Shown piece by piece: positions 14,005-23,146 of a stretch of DNA of 32,822 nt. How positions within the stretch are numbered: position 1 is the stretch's first letter; each line of letters begins with the position of its first letter. Source of the DNA: Nanobdellota archaeon (GTDB taxonomy: Archaea > Nanobdellota > Nanobdellia > Woesearchaeales > GW2011-AR9); assembly GCA_030697505.1 (NCBI GenBank), contig JAUYPX010000020.1, forward strand, positions 1-32,822. The letters run 5' to 3'. Position numbers and translations under genes: made by a program. Under the pieces are notes generated by a model. It searched no databases, was not told the origin of the DNA, and saw only the letters and a program-made list of their open reading frames with translations.

Positions 14005-16845
14005 TTACTTTCTTTTCATCAGCATAGCAGAATAGGCAGCATGTGATGATCTTGTGTGTTCAAGAAGGCGCATCTCTTTCTCTGACGCCCCCGGAAGCAG
14101 TTCATTATAGAGGTCGGCGATTTCATTAAGGACCTGGCGTACATTCAAAAACTCATTTCTTTCCACCGCATATTGAAGCAGCGTATGCTTGGTAAGCAAG
14201 GTCATTTTCTTTTTGATCCGCTCTGAGGAAGGATTTGCTTTTTCCTTTTTTGAGGAAGCAGAATCATGCTGGATACAAAAAAGATGGTAAAACTTCACCG
14301 CCTTTTCAAAATCTAAATCATGGAGCGCATCGTCTGTTTTCTTCAGTAAAACAGAAAGTGTCGAATCTAACAGCGGAGTCAATCCCGCCTCTTGATAGTC
14401 ATCATGAGCATAATAAGGAAACATCCTTCCTGCGTTCTTGCTTTCTTTCCTATTCCTTTTAGGCAGATAGCTTCTGATACGATCGAAAGAAGGAAAATCG
14501 TGCTGTATTTTGAGGCTAATCTCTTTCTCTGAATAGATTAAGGAATAAATAAAAATAATAATGATCAAAATGATGCCTATGGTTATTCCGACATCGTAAA
14601 ATGAGATTGTATCTGCCAAAGATACTACCGCATTCCCGGTAAGAAAATTCCAGCTTTTAGCATCAGTCTTAATGGCATCGGATGAGCCAGAGGTGGTAGA
14701 AGAAGGAGTGATTTTAGGTACCAGCAGCGTCGCTGCTTTTGCAGCTGCTTCAGTATCGACTGGCTTTCTGAGGACATAAGAATACGTAAACGTTCCAGTT
14801 TCAGGTGCAGGATAACCTAAAAGCGGATCCGGATCTATGATCTCTGCATCTTTTTCTAGAATCATTTCCTCGACTGATGAAGCCATATCTTTAGGGATAA
14901 ATTCGAGCAAGGAAAGCTTTACTGAAGATGAATCTGAGGATGGATCTTTTGCTCCATCTTCTTTTATTCTGACTTGTTTCCGGATTAAAACTACCTTTTC
15001 CTTGGTTCCGTCAAGGTAGGTAATTTCAATATTTTGTAAGGCCGCAGTGACCTCAGCCGCAGACTGCATCTTTCTTACCGAAGAAAGGTATCTATCCTTT
15101 TCTTCCTCACTCATAGCGGGCTTTTTTGTAGCAAGGTAGGAAGAAATGACCTGTGAAATTTGCTCTTCTTCCGGCGCTTTTACCACCACAGATTTTTCCG
15201 TTTCCGTTTTAATATCAACTATGACCGTATGCCTGACCTGGTCTATTTCATCTTTTATGGCCTGAAATTCTTCTATTATATTTTCATCGGCAAGATTTCC
15301 GTTTTTTAACAACCCTAGCCCTTCCTTTTTCTTTAATAACGATACTTTTGCTTCTTTAAGCAGTTCCGAAGGTTCTAACAAGGAAAAGACACTATCAGTA
15401 GGATTATCTCCGGTTTTAAATCTTGTCCGTAAAGCATTGAATTCTTCCAATAAAGTATCAGCTTCAGCAATAGTTTTGTCGATTTCGGACAGAGTAAGCG
15501 CAGCTTTAACTGTGGGTTTCCCGCTGTTTTCTGCAGAAACTGCAGCTGCTTCCAGTGAAATTCCTTTGATCAGCAGGGAAACTTCTTCTGAAAAAGGGCC
15601 TTCATTTCCCGCTTCATCAACCGCAGAAACACGATAGGCATAGGTCTTGCCTATGGAAACGACGGTATCAGTAAAAGAATTTTGGGTGGTGGTTCCGTAA
15701 TAATAAAAATCCCTGCTTTCCTCTGTGAGACGATAGATATTGAAATTCTTAACCCCTTCCAAAGGTAATTTCCAGTTAAGTTTTACTGATAATCCTCGAT
15801 GCTCCACCGCGGTAAACGCGGTTGGAGCGCTAGGCGGAATAGTGTCGATCAAAAAAACATTCCCGTTGGTGATGTAAGAGCCAGCATTTCCAGATAGATC
15901 AGTAGAAGAAAAACTAAAAGAACACACCTCATTCAGATTCACTTGGCTTATAATGATATATCCTTTCCAGGAAGTTCCAGAGCCGGTTACTGGAACGGAA
16001 ACAGTATTCCCATTGCAAGAATAAGAAAGCGAAGGCACCGGCTTAACCGGTTCAGAGGTTGTGATTGCCACCTCGGTTGTCCCTACAGAAAGAGGTGATA
16101 ATCTGCTTAAGCTGATTGTAGCCGTAGGAGGAGCATTTATCTCGACAGACACGACATAATCTGACCAAGCTTCATTTCCAGCCAGATCTTTACAGCGAAC
16201 ATAGTAAGTGTAAAAATTATCTATTAAATTTTGCAGAGGAACTTTATGTGATTTTCCACCGGTAATTTGAAAAGAATATTGCTGGTTAGCGTACCCGACA
16301 CCCGGAATCGAACTATACTTACAAGTTGCATCTTCGTCAGTCACTACTTCCATGGTCATATAGGAAGTAGGAATGACGCCTAGCGGAAAATGACTTAGTA
16401 TATTGGGCGGAGTTTGGTCATTTGCATATACTGTGATTACACTGACGGTTTCTTCCTGAGAGGATCCAAGACTTCCTTGCGCATTTGAAAAATTCACATA
16501 GAGAGTATAAACCCCTGGAGGATCTGCGCATTGAACTTGCCATGACGGATCAACAGATAAAATACCGGGAGTGATTGAACCAAGATACAAAGAAGGCCCG
16601 ATGATACTTATACCGCCGTTATTCGGTTCAGAAACCAAGATAGCAGTTACATTCTCAATAGTTTGATTCCCCGCATTTTGCACCTTTTGCGCGCTGATGG
16701 TAACATTGTGAGGATATATTCCACAAAGGCTTGCGGAAAAAGGGGAGATCGCTTCAACGGAGAGAAGGCTGCCCTGTATAGTAGGTATACATAGTACCAA
16801 CACCATAAAAAATAAGTGCCAATTTCTCACTATTCTTATTTTCAT
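14005..16845 (-). CDS. Large surface protein with Ig-like and fibronectin type III domains, single membrane anchor
   Basis: A 946-residue protein. Signal peptide about 1-25; Ig-like beta domains to about 330; a fibronectin type III domain at about 335-425 (APTAFTAVEHRGLSVKLNW...GKTYAYRVSAVDEAGNEG); a long charged, partly helical stalk at about 430-700; a membrane helix at about 752-774 (ITIGIILIIIIFIYSLIY); then a cytoplasmic tail of about 170 residues, helix-rich, ending LMKRK. The large tail suggests it passes a signal or docks with a cytosolic protein. Stops in frame just upstream fix the ATG, though a stronger Shine-Dalgarno site sits 20 bases further up beside another ATG (separate entry). 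It is followed at once by its secreted partner and preceded by a regulator-like gene. Confidence 0.75.
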   Translation of the reverse strand: MKIRIVRNWHLFFMVLVLCIPTIQGSLLSVEAISPFSASLCGIYPHNVTISAQKVQNAGNQTIENVTAILVSEPNNGGISIIGPSLYLGSITPGILSVDPSWQVQCADPPGVYTLYVNFSNAQGSLGSSQEETVSVITVYANDQTPPNILSHFPLGVIPTSYMTMEVVTDEDATCKYSSIPGVGYANQQYSFQITGGKSHKVPLQNLIDNFYTYYVRCKDLAGNEAWSDYVVSVEINAPPTATISLSRLSPLSVGTTEVAITTSEPVKPVPSLSYSCNGNTVSVPVTGSGTSWKGYIIISQVNLNEVCSFSFSSTDLSGNAGSYITNGNVFLIDTIPPSAPTAFTAVEHRGLSVKLNWKLPLEGVKNFNIYRLTEESRDFYYYGTTTQNSFTDTVVSIGKTYAYRVSAVDEAGNEGPFSEEVSLLIKGISLEAAAVSAENSGKPTVKAALTLSEIDKTIAEADTLLEEFNALRTRFKTGDNPTDSVFSLLEPSELLKEAKVSLLKKKEGLGLLKNGNLADENIIEEFQAIKDEIDQVRHTVIVDIKTETEKSVVVKAPEEEQISQVISSYLATKKPAMSEEEKDRYLSSVRKMQSAAEVTAALQNIEITYLDGTKEKVVLIRKQVRIKEDGAKDPSSDSSSVKLSLLEFIPKDMASSVEEMILEKDAEIIDPDPLLGYPAPETGTFTYSYVLRKPVDTEAAAKAATLLVPKITPSSTTSGSSDAIKTDAKSWNFLTGNAVVSLADTISFYDVGITIGIILIIIIFIYSLIYSEKEISLKIQHDFPSFDRIRSYLPKRNRKESKNAGRMFPYYAHDDYQEAGLTPLLDSTLSVLLKKTDDALHDLDFEKAVKFYHLFCIQHDSASSKKEKANPSSERIKKKMTLLTKHTLLQYAVERNEFLNVRQVLNEIADLYNELLPGASEKEMRLLEHTRSSHAAYSAMLMKRK

Positions 16846-16875
16846 TTACATTATCCTTAAACATCACATCACCTC
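16754..16875 (-). promoter_or_regulatory. Strong Shine-Dalgarno site and overlapping out-of-frame upstream ORF
   Basis: On the minus strand GAGGTGAT (16875-16868) precedes an ATG at 16864 by 3 bases. That ATG opens a 36-codon ORF ending at 16754, in a different frame from the 946-residue gene that starts at 16845. The better ribosome site therefore serves the overlapping ORF, which could reduce or couple translation of the large protein. It may instead act at a distance of 22 bases for the main start. Confidence 0.35.
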
Positions 16876-16906
16876 TGATTAGTTCCAGACCGTCGGTTAC
16901 AAATGA

Positions 16907-17227
16907 TTACATCTCTTCTGCCTCTTTACTTTTTTTAGTGAAATCTTCTCTATCTGTTTTTTGTTGAGAGGTAAATTTATGAAGTAAATCTTCATCGTCC
17001 TGAAGCGCTTTTTCAATGCAGTCCTCAAGATATTTATTGAGAGAAATGTTCTTAAGAATAGAGATTATCTTAGCTTGAGAATGTAATTCCTTCCGTAAAT
17101 CGATGTTCACCCTTTTTACCACAAAAAAATTAGAAGTATTAGTATTATAACCTTTTCTATACTTGAGTATGTTGTTAGAAGAATAAGTTTTATTAGAAAA
17201 ATGATAAACATAATTTTGGTGAATCAT
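16907..17227 (-). CDS. Ribbon-helix-helix-like DNA-binding protein
   Basis: A 106-residue protein. The central part fits a ribbon-helix-helix fold: a strand VKRVNIDL, a helix RKELHSQAKIISILKN, a turn, then a helix SLNKYLEDCIEKAL (about residues 37-75). An acidic/basic coiled tail follows. The first 35 residues are rich in Asn/Tyr/Ser and look unstructured, so a later start is possible. It lies between the promoter region of the short secreted protein and the large surface-protein genes, divergent from the former and upstream of the latter. A role controlling the surface cluster is inferred from position. Confidence 0.5.
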   Translation of the reverse strand: MIHQNYVYHFSNKTYSSNNILKYRKGYNTNTSNFFVVKRVNIDLRKELHSQAKIISILKNISLNKYLEDCIEKALQDDEDLLHKFTSQQKTDREDFTKKSKEAEEM

Positions 17228-17339
17228 ACATTTTCAACAGAAAAATTCTTTGTCATCTATTTTTTAGTTCCTATATTTTAATCTCTATACTTCTTTCTTG
17301 AAATCACAACAAGCATGACCTAATGATACTCTTTTAAGA

Positions 17340-17383
17340 TTTATAATATAGAAAATAAATATTTATAATACAGAACATAAATC
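17340..17383 (+). promoter_or_regulatory. Tandemly duplicated 22-base promoter element
   Basis: Two 22-base copies lie head to tail (17340-17361 and 17362-17383), matching at 19 of 22 positions, and each begins with the TATA-like TTTATAATA. The spacing equals about two DNA helical turns. Predicted transcription starts lie near 17370 and 17391. The second coincides with the first hairpin of the leader. The copies could also serve as paired operator sites. Confidence 0.55.
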
Positions 17384-17497
17384 TTTTCACAAGAAAAGAC
17401 AACGATCTTTTCTGTGCCCAGATAAAGTCGTTGCTTTATCTTAGGCTTTGCACTTGGTAGGTGCGTAATAAAAAAATTAAAAATAGAGGGTGATTTT
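17382..17497 (+). ncRNA. Structured 5' leader with two hairpins whose loops are perfectly complementary
   Basis: Hairpin 1 pairs 17388-17399 with 17406-17416 (11 pairs, A17391 bulged) and has the 6-base loop CAACGA (17400-17405). Hairpin 2 pairs 17420-17427 with 17434-17441 (8 perfect pairs) and has the 6-base loop TCGTTG (17428-17433). The loops are exact reverse complements, so a kissing-loop interaction is possible. TCTTTTC at 17382-17388 can also pair with GAAAAGA at 17393-17399, an alternative to hairpin 1. A weaker third hairpin is at 17450-17464. The leader ends with GAGGGTGAT, 4 bases before the ATG at 17498. This is probably a cis-acting leader rather than a separate RNA. Confidence 0.6.
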
Positions 17498-18244
17498 ATG
17501 AAAAAAAGGGTGGGATTATTAGTAGTAATCGCTACAATATTTGTTTTAGTGTTAGGATATACAGCATTTGCGGTAGATAAGTCAGATGCCGTAACTGCAG
17601 CAAGCAACCTTACTATAGGTGCTTCATCAAGATTTGCCGCTGGTTCTCCTGGATCGAGGGGAGCGCAAGGAGGAAACGTTACACACATTAACGTTACGGC
17701 ATCACGCAGTACCGTAAAGTGGGCCGGCTTTTTTGGAAGAGTTGCGACATCAATAAAATTAGGGTTCAGCACTGACATACTTTATGATTTTGGCAACGGC
17801 AATACTTCTCAGATTAAAACCGTCTTTGCTTCTCCAGATACAGCATTTAATTTTGGGAATTTAGTAAACGCAACCACTGCTGCTGTTGACAGCGTTTGGG
17901 GATTTCCGCAAGGCCACGTAGATTCAGCGACCAGAACTTTTACTGTCTCTGACCAAACTGTAGCTCAGGTTTCTAATGTTAAAGCAGTTGGATTATTTGC
18001 GTACACCGCCGGTAATGGGACATCTGGTAACTCAACATTAAATTCCCAGATCTACAACAGCAGTATTTTTGCTGATACCGCTACACCAGTTTCTACTTTT
18101 GATTTTGCCTTTGGCACTAAAGTAGTGTTAGAGCAGCGTGACTTCAGAAACCAATCCGTGATTGATTATGAGTTAGTTGTACCGGTAAACACTACTGGTT
18201 TAGGAGGAGTACAGACATACTTCTTCTTCCTTGATGTAGAATAA
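17498..18244 (+). CDS. Short secreted surface protein, probably highly expressed
   Basis: A 248-residue protein with a signal peptide (about 1-26, GLLVVIATIFVLVLGYTAFA). It is built almost entirely of the beta domain shared with the proteins at 11939 and 13008: GGNVTHIN...WAGFFG, VDSVW...TRTFTV and IDYELVVPVN...YFFFLDV. Many Asn-x-Ser/Thr sites would allow N-glycosylation. There is no second membrane segment, so it is secreted or assembled outside. Duplicated promoter, structured leader, strong Shine-Dalgarno site and a T8 terminator suggest high expression, as for an S-layer or filament subunit; that role is inference. The signal MKKRVG before the hydrophobic stretch is not a classic archaeal pilin cleavage site. 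Confidence 0.75.
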   Translation: MKKRVGLLVVIATIFVLVLGYTAFAVDKSDAVTAASNLTIGASSRFAAGSPGSRGAQGGNVTHINVTASRSTVKWAGFFGRVATSIKLGFSTDILYDFGNGNTSQIKTVFASPDTAFNFGNLVNATTAAVDSVWGFPQGHVDSATRTFTVSDQTVAQVSNVKAVGLFAYTAGNGTSGNSTLNSQIYNSSIFADTATPVSTFDFAFGTKVVLEQRDFRNQSVIDYELVVPVNTTGLGGVQTYFFFLDVE

Positions 18245-18252
18245 GTAAATAA

Positions 18253-18275
18253 TTATTTTTTTTATTTCTCTTTAT
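18253..18275 (+). terminator. T-rich archaeal terminator
   Basis: A run of 8 T (18256-18263) and further T-rich sequence starts about 12 bases after the stop of the short secreted protein, as expected for archaeal termination. Confidence 0.65.
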
Positions 18276-18319
18276 TCTTGTAGAGATTTTAAAGATTAGA
18301 TAAATAAATCTAATAATTT

Positions 18320-21300
18320 CTATCCAAAATACGCAGCCTTCTCCTGGATCTCTTTCGCACGGGCAGTGCTGAAATATTCCTCCAGCTGCTTGTACACTTC
18401 TTCGATCTCCTTATCTACTGAAGGTTTCACCACCTCTAGTGCTTTCAGAAAATGCTCCATCTTCACCGATTTGACATTGATATCTTCACGCAGCGCGATC
18501 ATGGCTGCTTCTCTGCACACCCCTTCGATGTCTGCTCCCACATAGCCTTCTGTTTTCTCGGCCAGCTCATCAATATCAACATCCTTTGTCTTAGGTATTC
18601 TTTCCGTATAAATTCCGAAGATTTTCTTCCGCCCTTTCAAATCAGGGATGGGTGTTAAAATAATCCGATCAAATCTTCCCTGGCGTAAAAGGGCAGGATC
18701 CAGCATATCCGGCCTATTAGTGGCAGCAACGATGACCACATCATTCAGGCTTTCCAAGCCGTCCATCTCGGTCAGCATCTGATTGACTACTCTTTCCGTA
18801 CTATGATTATCTCCACCACTAGAACTTCGCTTTGGCACTAAGGCATCTATTTCATCGAAGAACAAAATAGTCGGCGCGGTCTGCCTCGCTTTCCTAAATA
18901 TTTCTCTGACTGCTTTTTCACTTTCACCGACCCATTTGCTCAACAAGCTTGGCCCATTGACTAAAATGAAATTAGCTTCACTTTCCTTAGCGATCGCTTT
19001 TGCCAATAAAGTCTTGCCAGTTCCCGGAGGCCCGTACAACAAAATTCCCCGCGGCGGCCTGATACCTAAGCGCTTGAACACTTCCGGCTTCTTCAACGGC
19101 CATTCCACCGCTTCCTGTAATTTTCCTTTCACTTCTTCTAAGCCGCCGATATCATCCCAGCTTACATCAGGCGTTTCCACCAATACTTCCCGCATGGCGC
19201 TCGGGCGGACTACTTTCAACGCTTCCAAGAAATCTTCCTGGGTGACCATCAATTTTTCTAAAATCTCTTTTGGAATAGGCTGTCCTTCTTCGACTCCTTC
19301 AACCTTCAAGTCAGGAAGAATTCTTCGCAATACGATCATAGCTGCTTCTTTTGTTAAGGAATTCAGATCAGCACCTACAAAACCGTGGGTAACGCGGGCA
19401 AGTTCTTCCAGATTTACATTCTTGGCCAGAGGCATGTTTCGGCTATGAATTTTTAAGATATCTAATCTTCCTTTTCTGTTAGGAACGCGAAGTTCAATCT
19501 CCCGATCAAATCGTCCTGGCCTGCGCAAGGCCGGATCCAGCGTATTCGGCATATTAGTTGCCGCAATGACAATCACTTTGCCTCTGCTCTTCAGGCCGTC
19601 CATCAATCCCAGTAATTGCGCGACAACGCGTTTTTCTACATCGCCCCTAGTTTCTTCACGTTTCGTGGCGATCGCATCGATCTCATCAAAGAAAATTATG
19701 GAAGGGGCATTCTGCTCCGCTTCTTCAAACTTCTTGCGAAGATTTGCTTCGGAATTGTGAGCAAATATCCCGCCGTATCCAGCCACAAAATTATGACAGT
19801 ATGGCACTGAAAGGTCATATACATACTCGGGCTGGGATTCTTCTTCTATGATTTCTTTAACTCGGTCAAAGGCAAGATCGCCAAATTGCAGTTCAGGATG
19901 ATATTTTTGCAGAACGGTCTGTCCGATACTCCGAGAATTCTTCCAAGCCGAAAAATTTGATTCAGAGCTCACTAATTCTTGAATTTTCCCAGTGATTGGC
20001 ACTTGGGTTTCTCGAGAAAATTTCTGAGAATTGCAATATGCGAAAATATGGGCATTGCGTTCAGAGCAGACAAAACCTATTTCCTTGAATTTTTCTAAAT
20101 TTTCATAGCTTGCAAAGGTCAGCCGTTTAGAGTTTTCTGTTTTTTTATCATAAATCTTAGCAGTAATGCCAAAACGCAGTAAGAGATGAGCGATACCATC
20201 TGTCAGTTCCGCCGAAGCTGAGGAGACTTCAACTTGAGGAGCCAGGCCGTGCCTGTTTACAGAACCGTCTCCGGAGAAGTATCCTCTCAGGAAAGCAGCT
20301 AAGCAGGTTCGATCTATATTATAAGCAATCCAGGGAACTTGTTTTGAAACAGAGCCAGGTATAAAACCAAGCACTTCTTTCATGACTTTGGATAAAGTTT
20401 TTGAGTTGATGAAAATATCTGCACCATTAGAGTTCTTTTTAGAATAAATTGCACAATGGCCAAATAATTGCATACATAATTTAGAAACATACGCCGTCTC
20501 ATTGGTATGAAGATGCAGCCTTACTCCACCATTTCTTTGGTAACTTCCTTCAGCTAACCACCAGCCAAAGAATTCAGAAAGCTGAGGAGTGATCTGCAGG
20601 ATAGCCGGCAGCCGGCTTCTTTTAGTGCCGACTTGCAATCCATGTTTATCTATGGCTATGTTAGCCTCTCGCATCAGGCGGCAGAATACAGTTACAGGAA
20701 CACTCACTTTCTTGGAGAGAATATCATACCAATACTTAGTTCTTATTTCCAATACCTCAGCACATTTCTGAACTCCTAATCTTTTCTGGGCTTGACGCAG
20801 ATACTCATGTCCATTTTTAATCTGCAAGCCATAATCATGCTCCTTTAGTAACTCTATCAAATCAAGAGAATATAAAGGATATTTCGGAAAAGGTAAGGTT
20901 TTGGGGGTGACAATATAGGATTTACCTGGAATAAGATCTGATGTTTTTATCTCCTCTACGCCGCTATCGCCCAGGGTGAATAAGCTATGATCTGCAGTTA
21001 CTCTTATCTGTTTGCCGGATTTTGTAGTCACTTTATAGAGTTTGCTGCTGCGCTGGTGTTTTATAAGATCATTAACCGGCTGAATAATTACATTATGGTC
21101 TTTGTCGAAGCACACCACTTGCAGATCACGGCGATTCTGCTCAACAATCTCTCCTATTTTCATTCTCTTAAATAAACCATTTTCACAAACCAAGACTTTC
21201 TCATCGTAAGGAAGAGATTCACCGTAAAATTTGGAAATGACTTCCGGACCGTTGATCAAGATGAAATGTGAATTTGTCTCTGAGGCGACTGCTTTCGCCA

Positions 21301-22075
21301 ATAAGGTTTTCCCAGTGCCCGGAGGGCCGTGCAGCAAGACTCCTTTTGGCGGTTCTATGCCCAGCTTCTGAAAAATTTCCGGGTGCCTTAAGGGAAGTTC
21401 GATCATCTCTCTTACTTTTTTGATTTCATCGCCCAAGCCGCCGATATCTTCGTAGTTGACCTCTAAGCTGAAACTTTCCTCTTCTGTAGTTTCTACCGCT
21501 TTAGGATTAAATTCTACCTCTGTCTCTGCGGTGACGACGACAATATCTTTTTTAGGATTAGTCTCTACCACTACAAATTTCAAAGCGCCGAAGCCATAAC
21601 CGGCAAAATGTGATTCCATCATGGTAAAGATATCATTGACATCATTTTCATGGAAGGGATGCGCCCGGCGCCGTGATCTGCCTAGAGAGACGATATCTCC
21701 TTTCACTAAGGCTTTGCCTAATAAGCCTTGCTTGAATAACTCAGAAGAAGCCTTGATCATCACCCCTTTGTTCACTGGCGCAATAGTGACTTTTGCTGCT
21801 GCCTTGACCTCAGCCTTTTTGATCGTTACCAATTCTCCGATAGAAGTACGGGCATTTTTACGCACATTCCCATCCATGCGCACGATGTTTAATCCGATGT
21901 CGCCCGGGTAAGCACGGTCTACGATGGCTGCTGTTTTTCTTTCTCCCAGAATCTCTACTATATCGCCGGGATTGACCTCTATCTGTTTCATGAAGGTAGA
22001 ATCTATCTTGACAATGCCTTTATTGACATCATCCTGTACCGCTTCCATCACTTTCAGTTTGATTTCTGTGGCCAT
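18320..22075 (-). CDS. cdc48: CDC48/VCP-family AAA ATPase containing an intein
   Basis: The ORF is 1251 codons; removing the intein leaves a 763-residue CDC48, a normal length. CDC48 is a hexameric ATPase that unfolds or extracts proteins, in archaea often feeding the proteasome. Residues 1 to about 185 form the N-domain. D1 has GPPGTGKT at 250-257 and pore motif KFYG at 282-285; after the intein come FFDEIDAI and the arginine-finger region RRPGRFD. D2 has a second GPPGTGKT, pore-loop [16 protein letters not shown] and RQGRFDR. The C-terminus ends in AAYFG rather than a typical HbYX triplet. The intein interrupts D1 directly after the pore loop, so splicing is needed for activity. TATA-like boxes lie 23-34 bases upstream. 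Confidence 0.97.
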   Translation of the reverse strand: MATEIKLKVMEAVQDDVNKGIVKIDSTFMKQIEVNPGDIVEILGERKTAAIVDRAYPGDIGLNIVRMDGNVRKNARTSIGELVTIKKAEVKAAAKVTIAPVNKGVMIKASSELFKQGLLGKALVKGDIVSLGRSRRRAHPFHENDVNDIFTMMESHFAGYGFGALKFVVVETNPKKDIVVVTAETEVEFNPKAVETTEEESFSLEVNYEDIGGLGDEIKKVREMIELPLRHPEIFQKLGIEPPKGVLLHGPPGTGKTLLAKAVASETNSHFILINGPEVISKFYGESLPYDEKVLVCENGLFKRMKIGEIVEQNRRDLQVVCFDKDHNVIIQPVNDLIKHQRSSKLYKVTTKSGKQIRVTADHSLFTLGDSGVEEIKTSDLIPGKSYIVTPKTLPFPKYPLYSLDLIELLKEHDYGLQIKNGHEYLRQAQKRLGVQKCAEVLEIRTKYWYDILSKKVSVPVTVFCRLMREANIAIDKHGLQVGTKRSRLPAILQITPQLSEFFGWWLAEGSYQRNGGVRLHLHTNETAYVSKLCMQLFGHCAIYSKKNSNGADIFINSKTLSKVMKEVLGFIPGSVSKQVPWIAYNIDRTCLAAFLRGYFSGDGSVNRHGLAPQVEVSSASAELTDGIAHLLLRFGITAKIYDKKTENSKRLTFASYENLEKFKEIGFVCSERNAHIFAYCNSQKFSRETQVPITGKIQELVSSESNFSAWKNSRSIGQTVLQKYHPELQFGDLAFDRVKEIIEEESQPEYVYDLSVPYCHNFVAGYGGIFAHNSEANLRKKFEEAEQNAPSIIFFDEIDAIATKREETRGDVEKRVVAQLLGLMDGLKSRGKVIVIAATNMPNTLDPALRRPGRFDREIELRVPNRKGRLDILKIHSRNMPLAKNVNLEELARVTHGFVGADLNSLTKEAAMIVLRRILPDLKVEGVEEGQPIPKEILEKLMVTQEDFLEALKVVRPSAMREVLVETPDVSWDDIGGLEEVKGKLQEAVEWPLKKPEVFKRLGIRPPRGILLYGPPGTGKTLLAKAIAKESEANFILVNGPSLLSKWVGESEKAVREIFRKARQTAPTILFFDEIDALVPKRSSSGGDNHSTERVVNQMLTEMDGLESLNDVVIVAATNRPDMLDPALLRQGRFDRIILTPIPDLKGRKKIFGIYTERIPKTKDVDIDELAEKTEGYVGADIEGVCREAAMIALREDINVKSVKMEHFLKALEVVKPSVDKEIEEVYKQLEEYFSTARAKEIQEKAAYFG
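19754..21217 (-). mobile_element. Intein with LAGLIDADG homing endonuclease inside CDC48
   Basis: The inserted 488 residues run from Ser287 to Asn774 of the ORF. They start [10 protein letters not shown] (block A, Ser as nucleophile) and include VTADHSLFT (block B TxxH). They end [15 protein letters not shown] with terminal FAHN, followed by Ser775 as the +1 residue. Rejoining the flanks restores the normal [14 protein letters not shown] of CDC48. The endonuclease has two LAGLIDADG motifs, [10 protein letters not shown] (about 502-511) and [12 protein letters not shown] (about 595-606), with acidic residues E509 and D603 intact. All splicing residues look functional, so it should splice and may still home. 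Confidence 0.95.
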
Positions 22076-22093
22076 AGCTTAGATTAATGAGTA

Positions 22094-22113
22094 GATAATA
22101 CACCCTTTTATAC
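22094..22113 (-). promoter_or_regulatory. Promoter of the CDC48 gene
   Basis: On the minus strand GTATAAAAGGG (22113-22103) is a near-consensus TATA box about 34 bases before the ATG. A second AT box, TATTATC (22100-22094), lies about 22 bases before it. Which is used is unclear. Confidence 0.5.
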
Positions 22114-22186
22114 AGTATCCTCCCTCAAATAGACTTTATGAGAAGCTGGTTTTAAATATTTTATGGTACTTCAAGAGAAATAAGTA

Positions 22187-23125
22187 TTATCTCTGATATG
22201 ATTCTGTTTTTAGATAGCTTTCCTTAAGGCTTATAACCTTCCCATCCAAGCCCCACTCTGCTCTTAGGGGGATACCAAGATAACTCAAAATAGTCGGTGC
22301 TATATCCACCTGCCTAGGTACAGGAAGCAGCTCCCCTTTTTGCACTGCTGGGCCATGCATAATTAAAGGAACTTTCATGGCTTCTTCTCCCACGCCGCCA
22401 TGGGACTTTCCTTTTCCTCCATGGTCACTGGTCAAGATGGTAAGCCAAGCTTCCTGATTGTAGGTAAGGCGTCTTTTCAATCCTTTCATCATCATGCCAA
22501 CATATTGATCTATGATCTCTATCTCTGAAAGGTACTTAGGAACGTCGGGAGCAAAACCATATTTATGCCCAGCCTCATCCACACCCATAAAATATGCAAA
22601 CATCATATCGACATCAGTACTATCAAGCAAACTTGCAGCAGCCCTTGCTACTCTGAAGTCGCCTTCTTGGTTAAAAGGAAAAAATAACCTTCTGTCTGCA
22701 GCAGTGGCTATGGAATCAGTAATTTCTCCCCAGCTCGCCAGGGCAGCAGTATTTAATTCTGGCCGATATTTTTCGAGATGAGTAAAAACAGTAGGATATT
22801 TCTGATAATCTACGCCTTGAAAAGTATTATCTTTAACCCCGTGCTTATTTTCCCATACCCCAGTCAAGATATTAGACCATCCCGGACCACTTATGGTGTA
22901 CTCACCAGTTCGAGCAGCAAAACTATACGCTCCTTCTGTAACCAAAGAATCAATATAAGGGGTGGCTGCTACTTGTAAAGCATCTGGACGCAGTCCATCG
23001 ACGCCTATCAAAAGCACTTTTTTTGTCGACTCAGGTTTATGAGAAGTACGGATGAGAGTGGGACAACCAGCTAAACTTGTTACTGTTCCGTAACCCAAAG
23101 TCTTAAGGAAAGCTCGTCTGTTCAT
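22187..23125 (-). CDS. Tat-exported lipoprotein of the type I phosphodiesterase/alkaline phosphatase family
   Basis: A 312-residue enzyme. The N-terminus MNRRAFLKTLGYG is a twin-arginine signal, and LAGC (18-21) is a lipobox, so it should cross the membrane folded and be lipid-anchored outside. The catalytic domain has the metal-site GVDGLRPD, the nucleophile segment TISGPGWSNILTG, a VDEAGHKYG metal motif and SDHGG near the end, typical of nucleotide pyrophosphatase/phosphodiesterases. It probably hydrolyses phosphodiesters or phosphomonoesters outside the cell; the substrate is unknown. I start at 23125 rather than 23134 so that the Tat signal begins at MNRR. It ends about 110 bases before the CDC48 gene start region. 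Confidence 0.8.
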   Translation of the reverse strand: MNRRAFLKTLGYGTVTSLAGCPTLIRTSHKPESTKKVLLIGVDGLRPDALQVAATPYIDSLVTEGAYSFAARTGEYTISGPGWSNILTGVWENKHGVKDNTFQGVDYQKYPTVFTHLEKYRPELNTAALASWGEITDSIATAADRRLFFPFNQEGDFRVARAAASLLDSTDVDMMFAYFMGVDEAGHKYGFAPDVPKYLSEIEIIDQYVGMMMKGLKRRLTYNQEAWLTILTSDHGGKGKSHGGVGEEAMKVPLIMHGPAVQKGELLPVPRQVDIAPTILSYLGIPLRAEWGLDGKVISLKESYLKTESYQR

Positions 23126-23146
23126 AGATATCAAAAAGATTATATA

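Noticed and set aside
17341..17778. Minus-strand 145-codon ORF across the leader and start of the short secreted protein
   Set aside because: It is antisense to a clear signal-peptide gene and to its structured leader, and shows no family motifs.
18936..19448. Plus-strand 170-codon ORF inside the CDC48 gene
   Set aside because: It mirrors the strongly conserved D1/D2 coding sequence on the other strand and has no start signal; it is a shadow frame.
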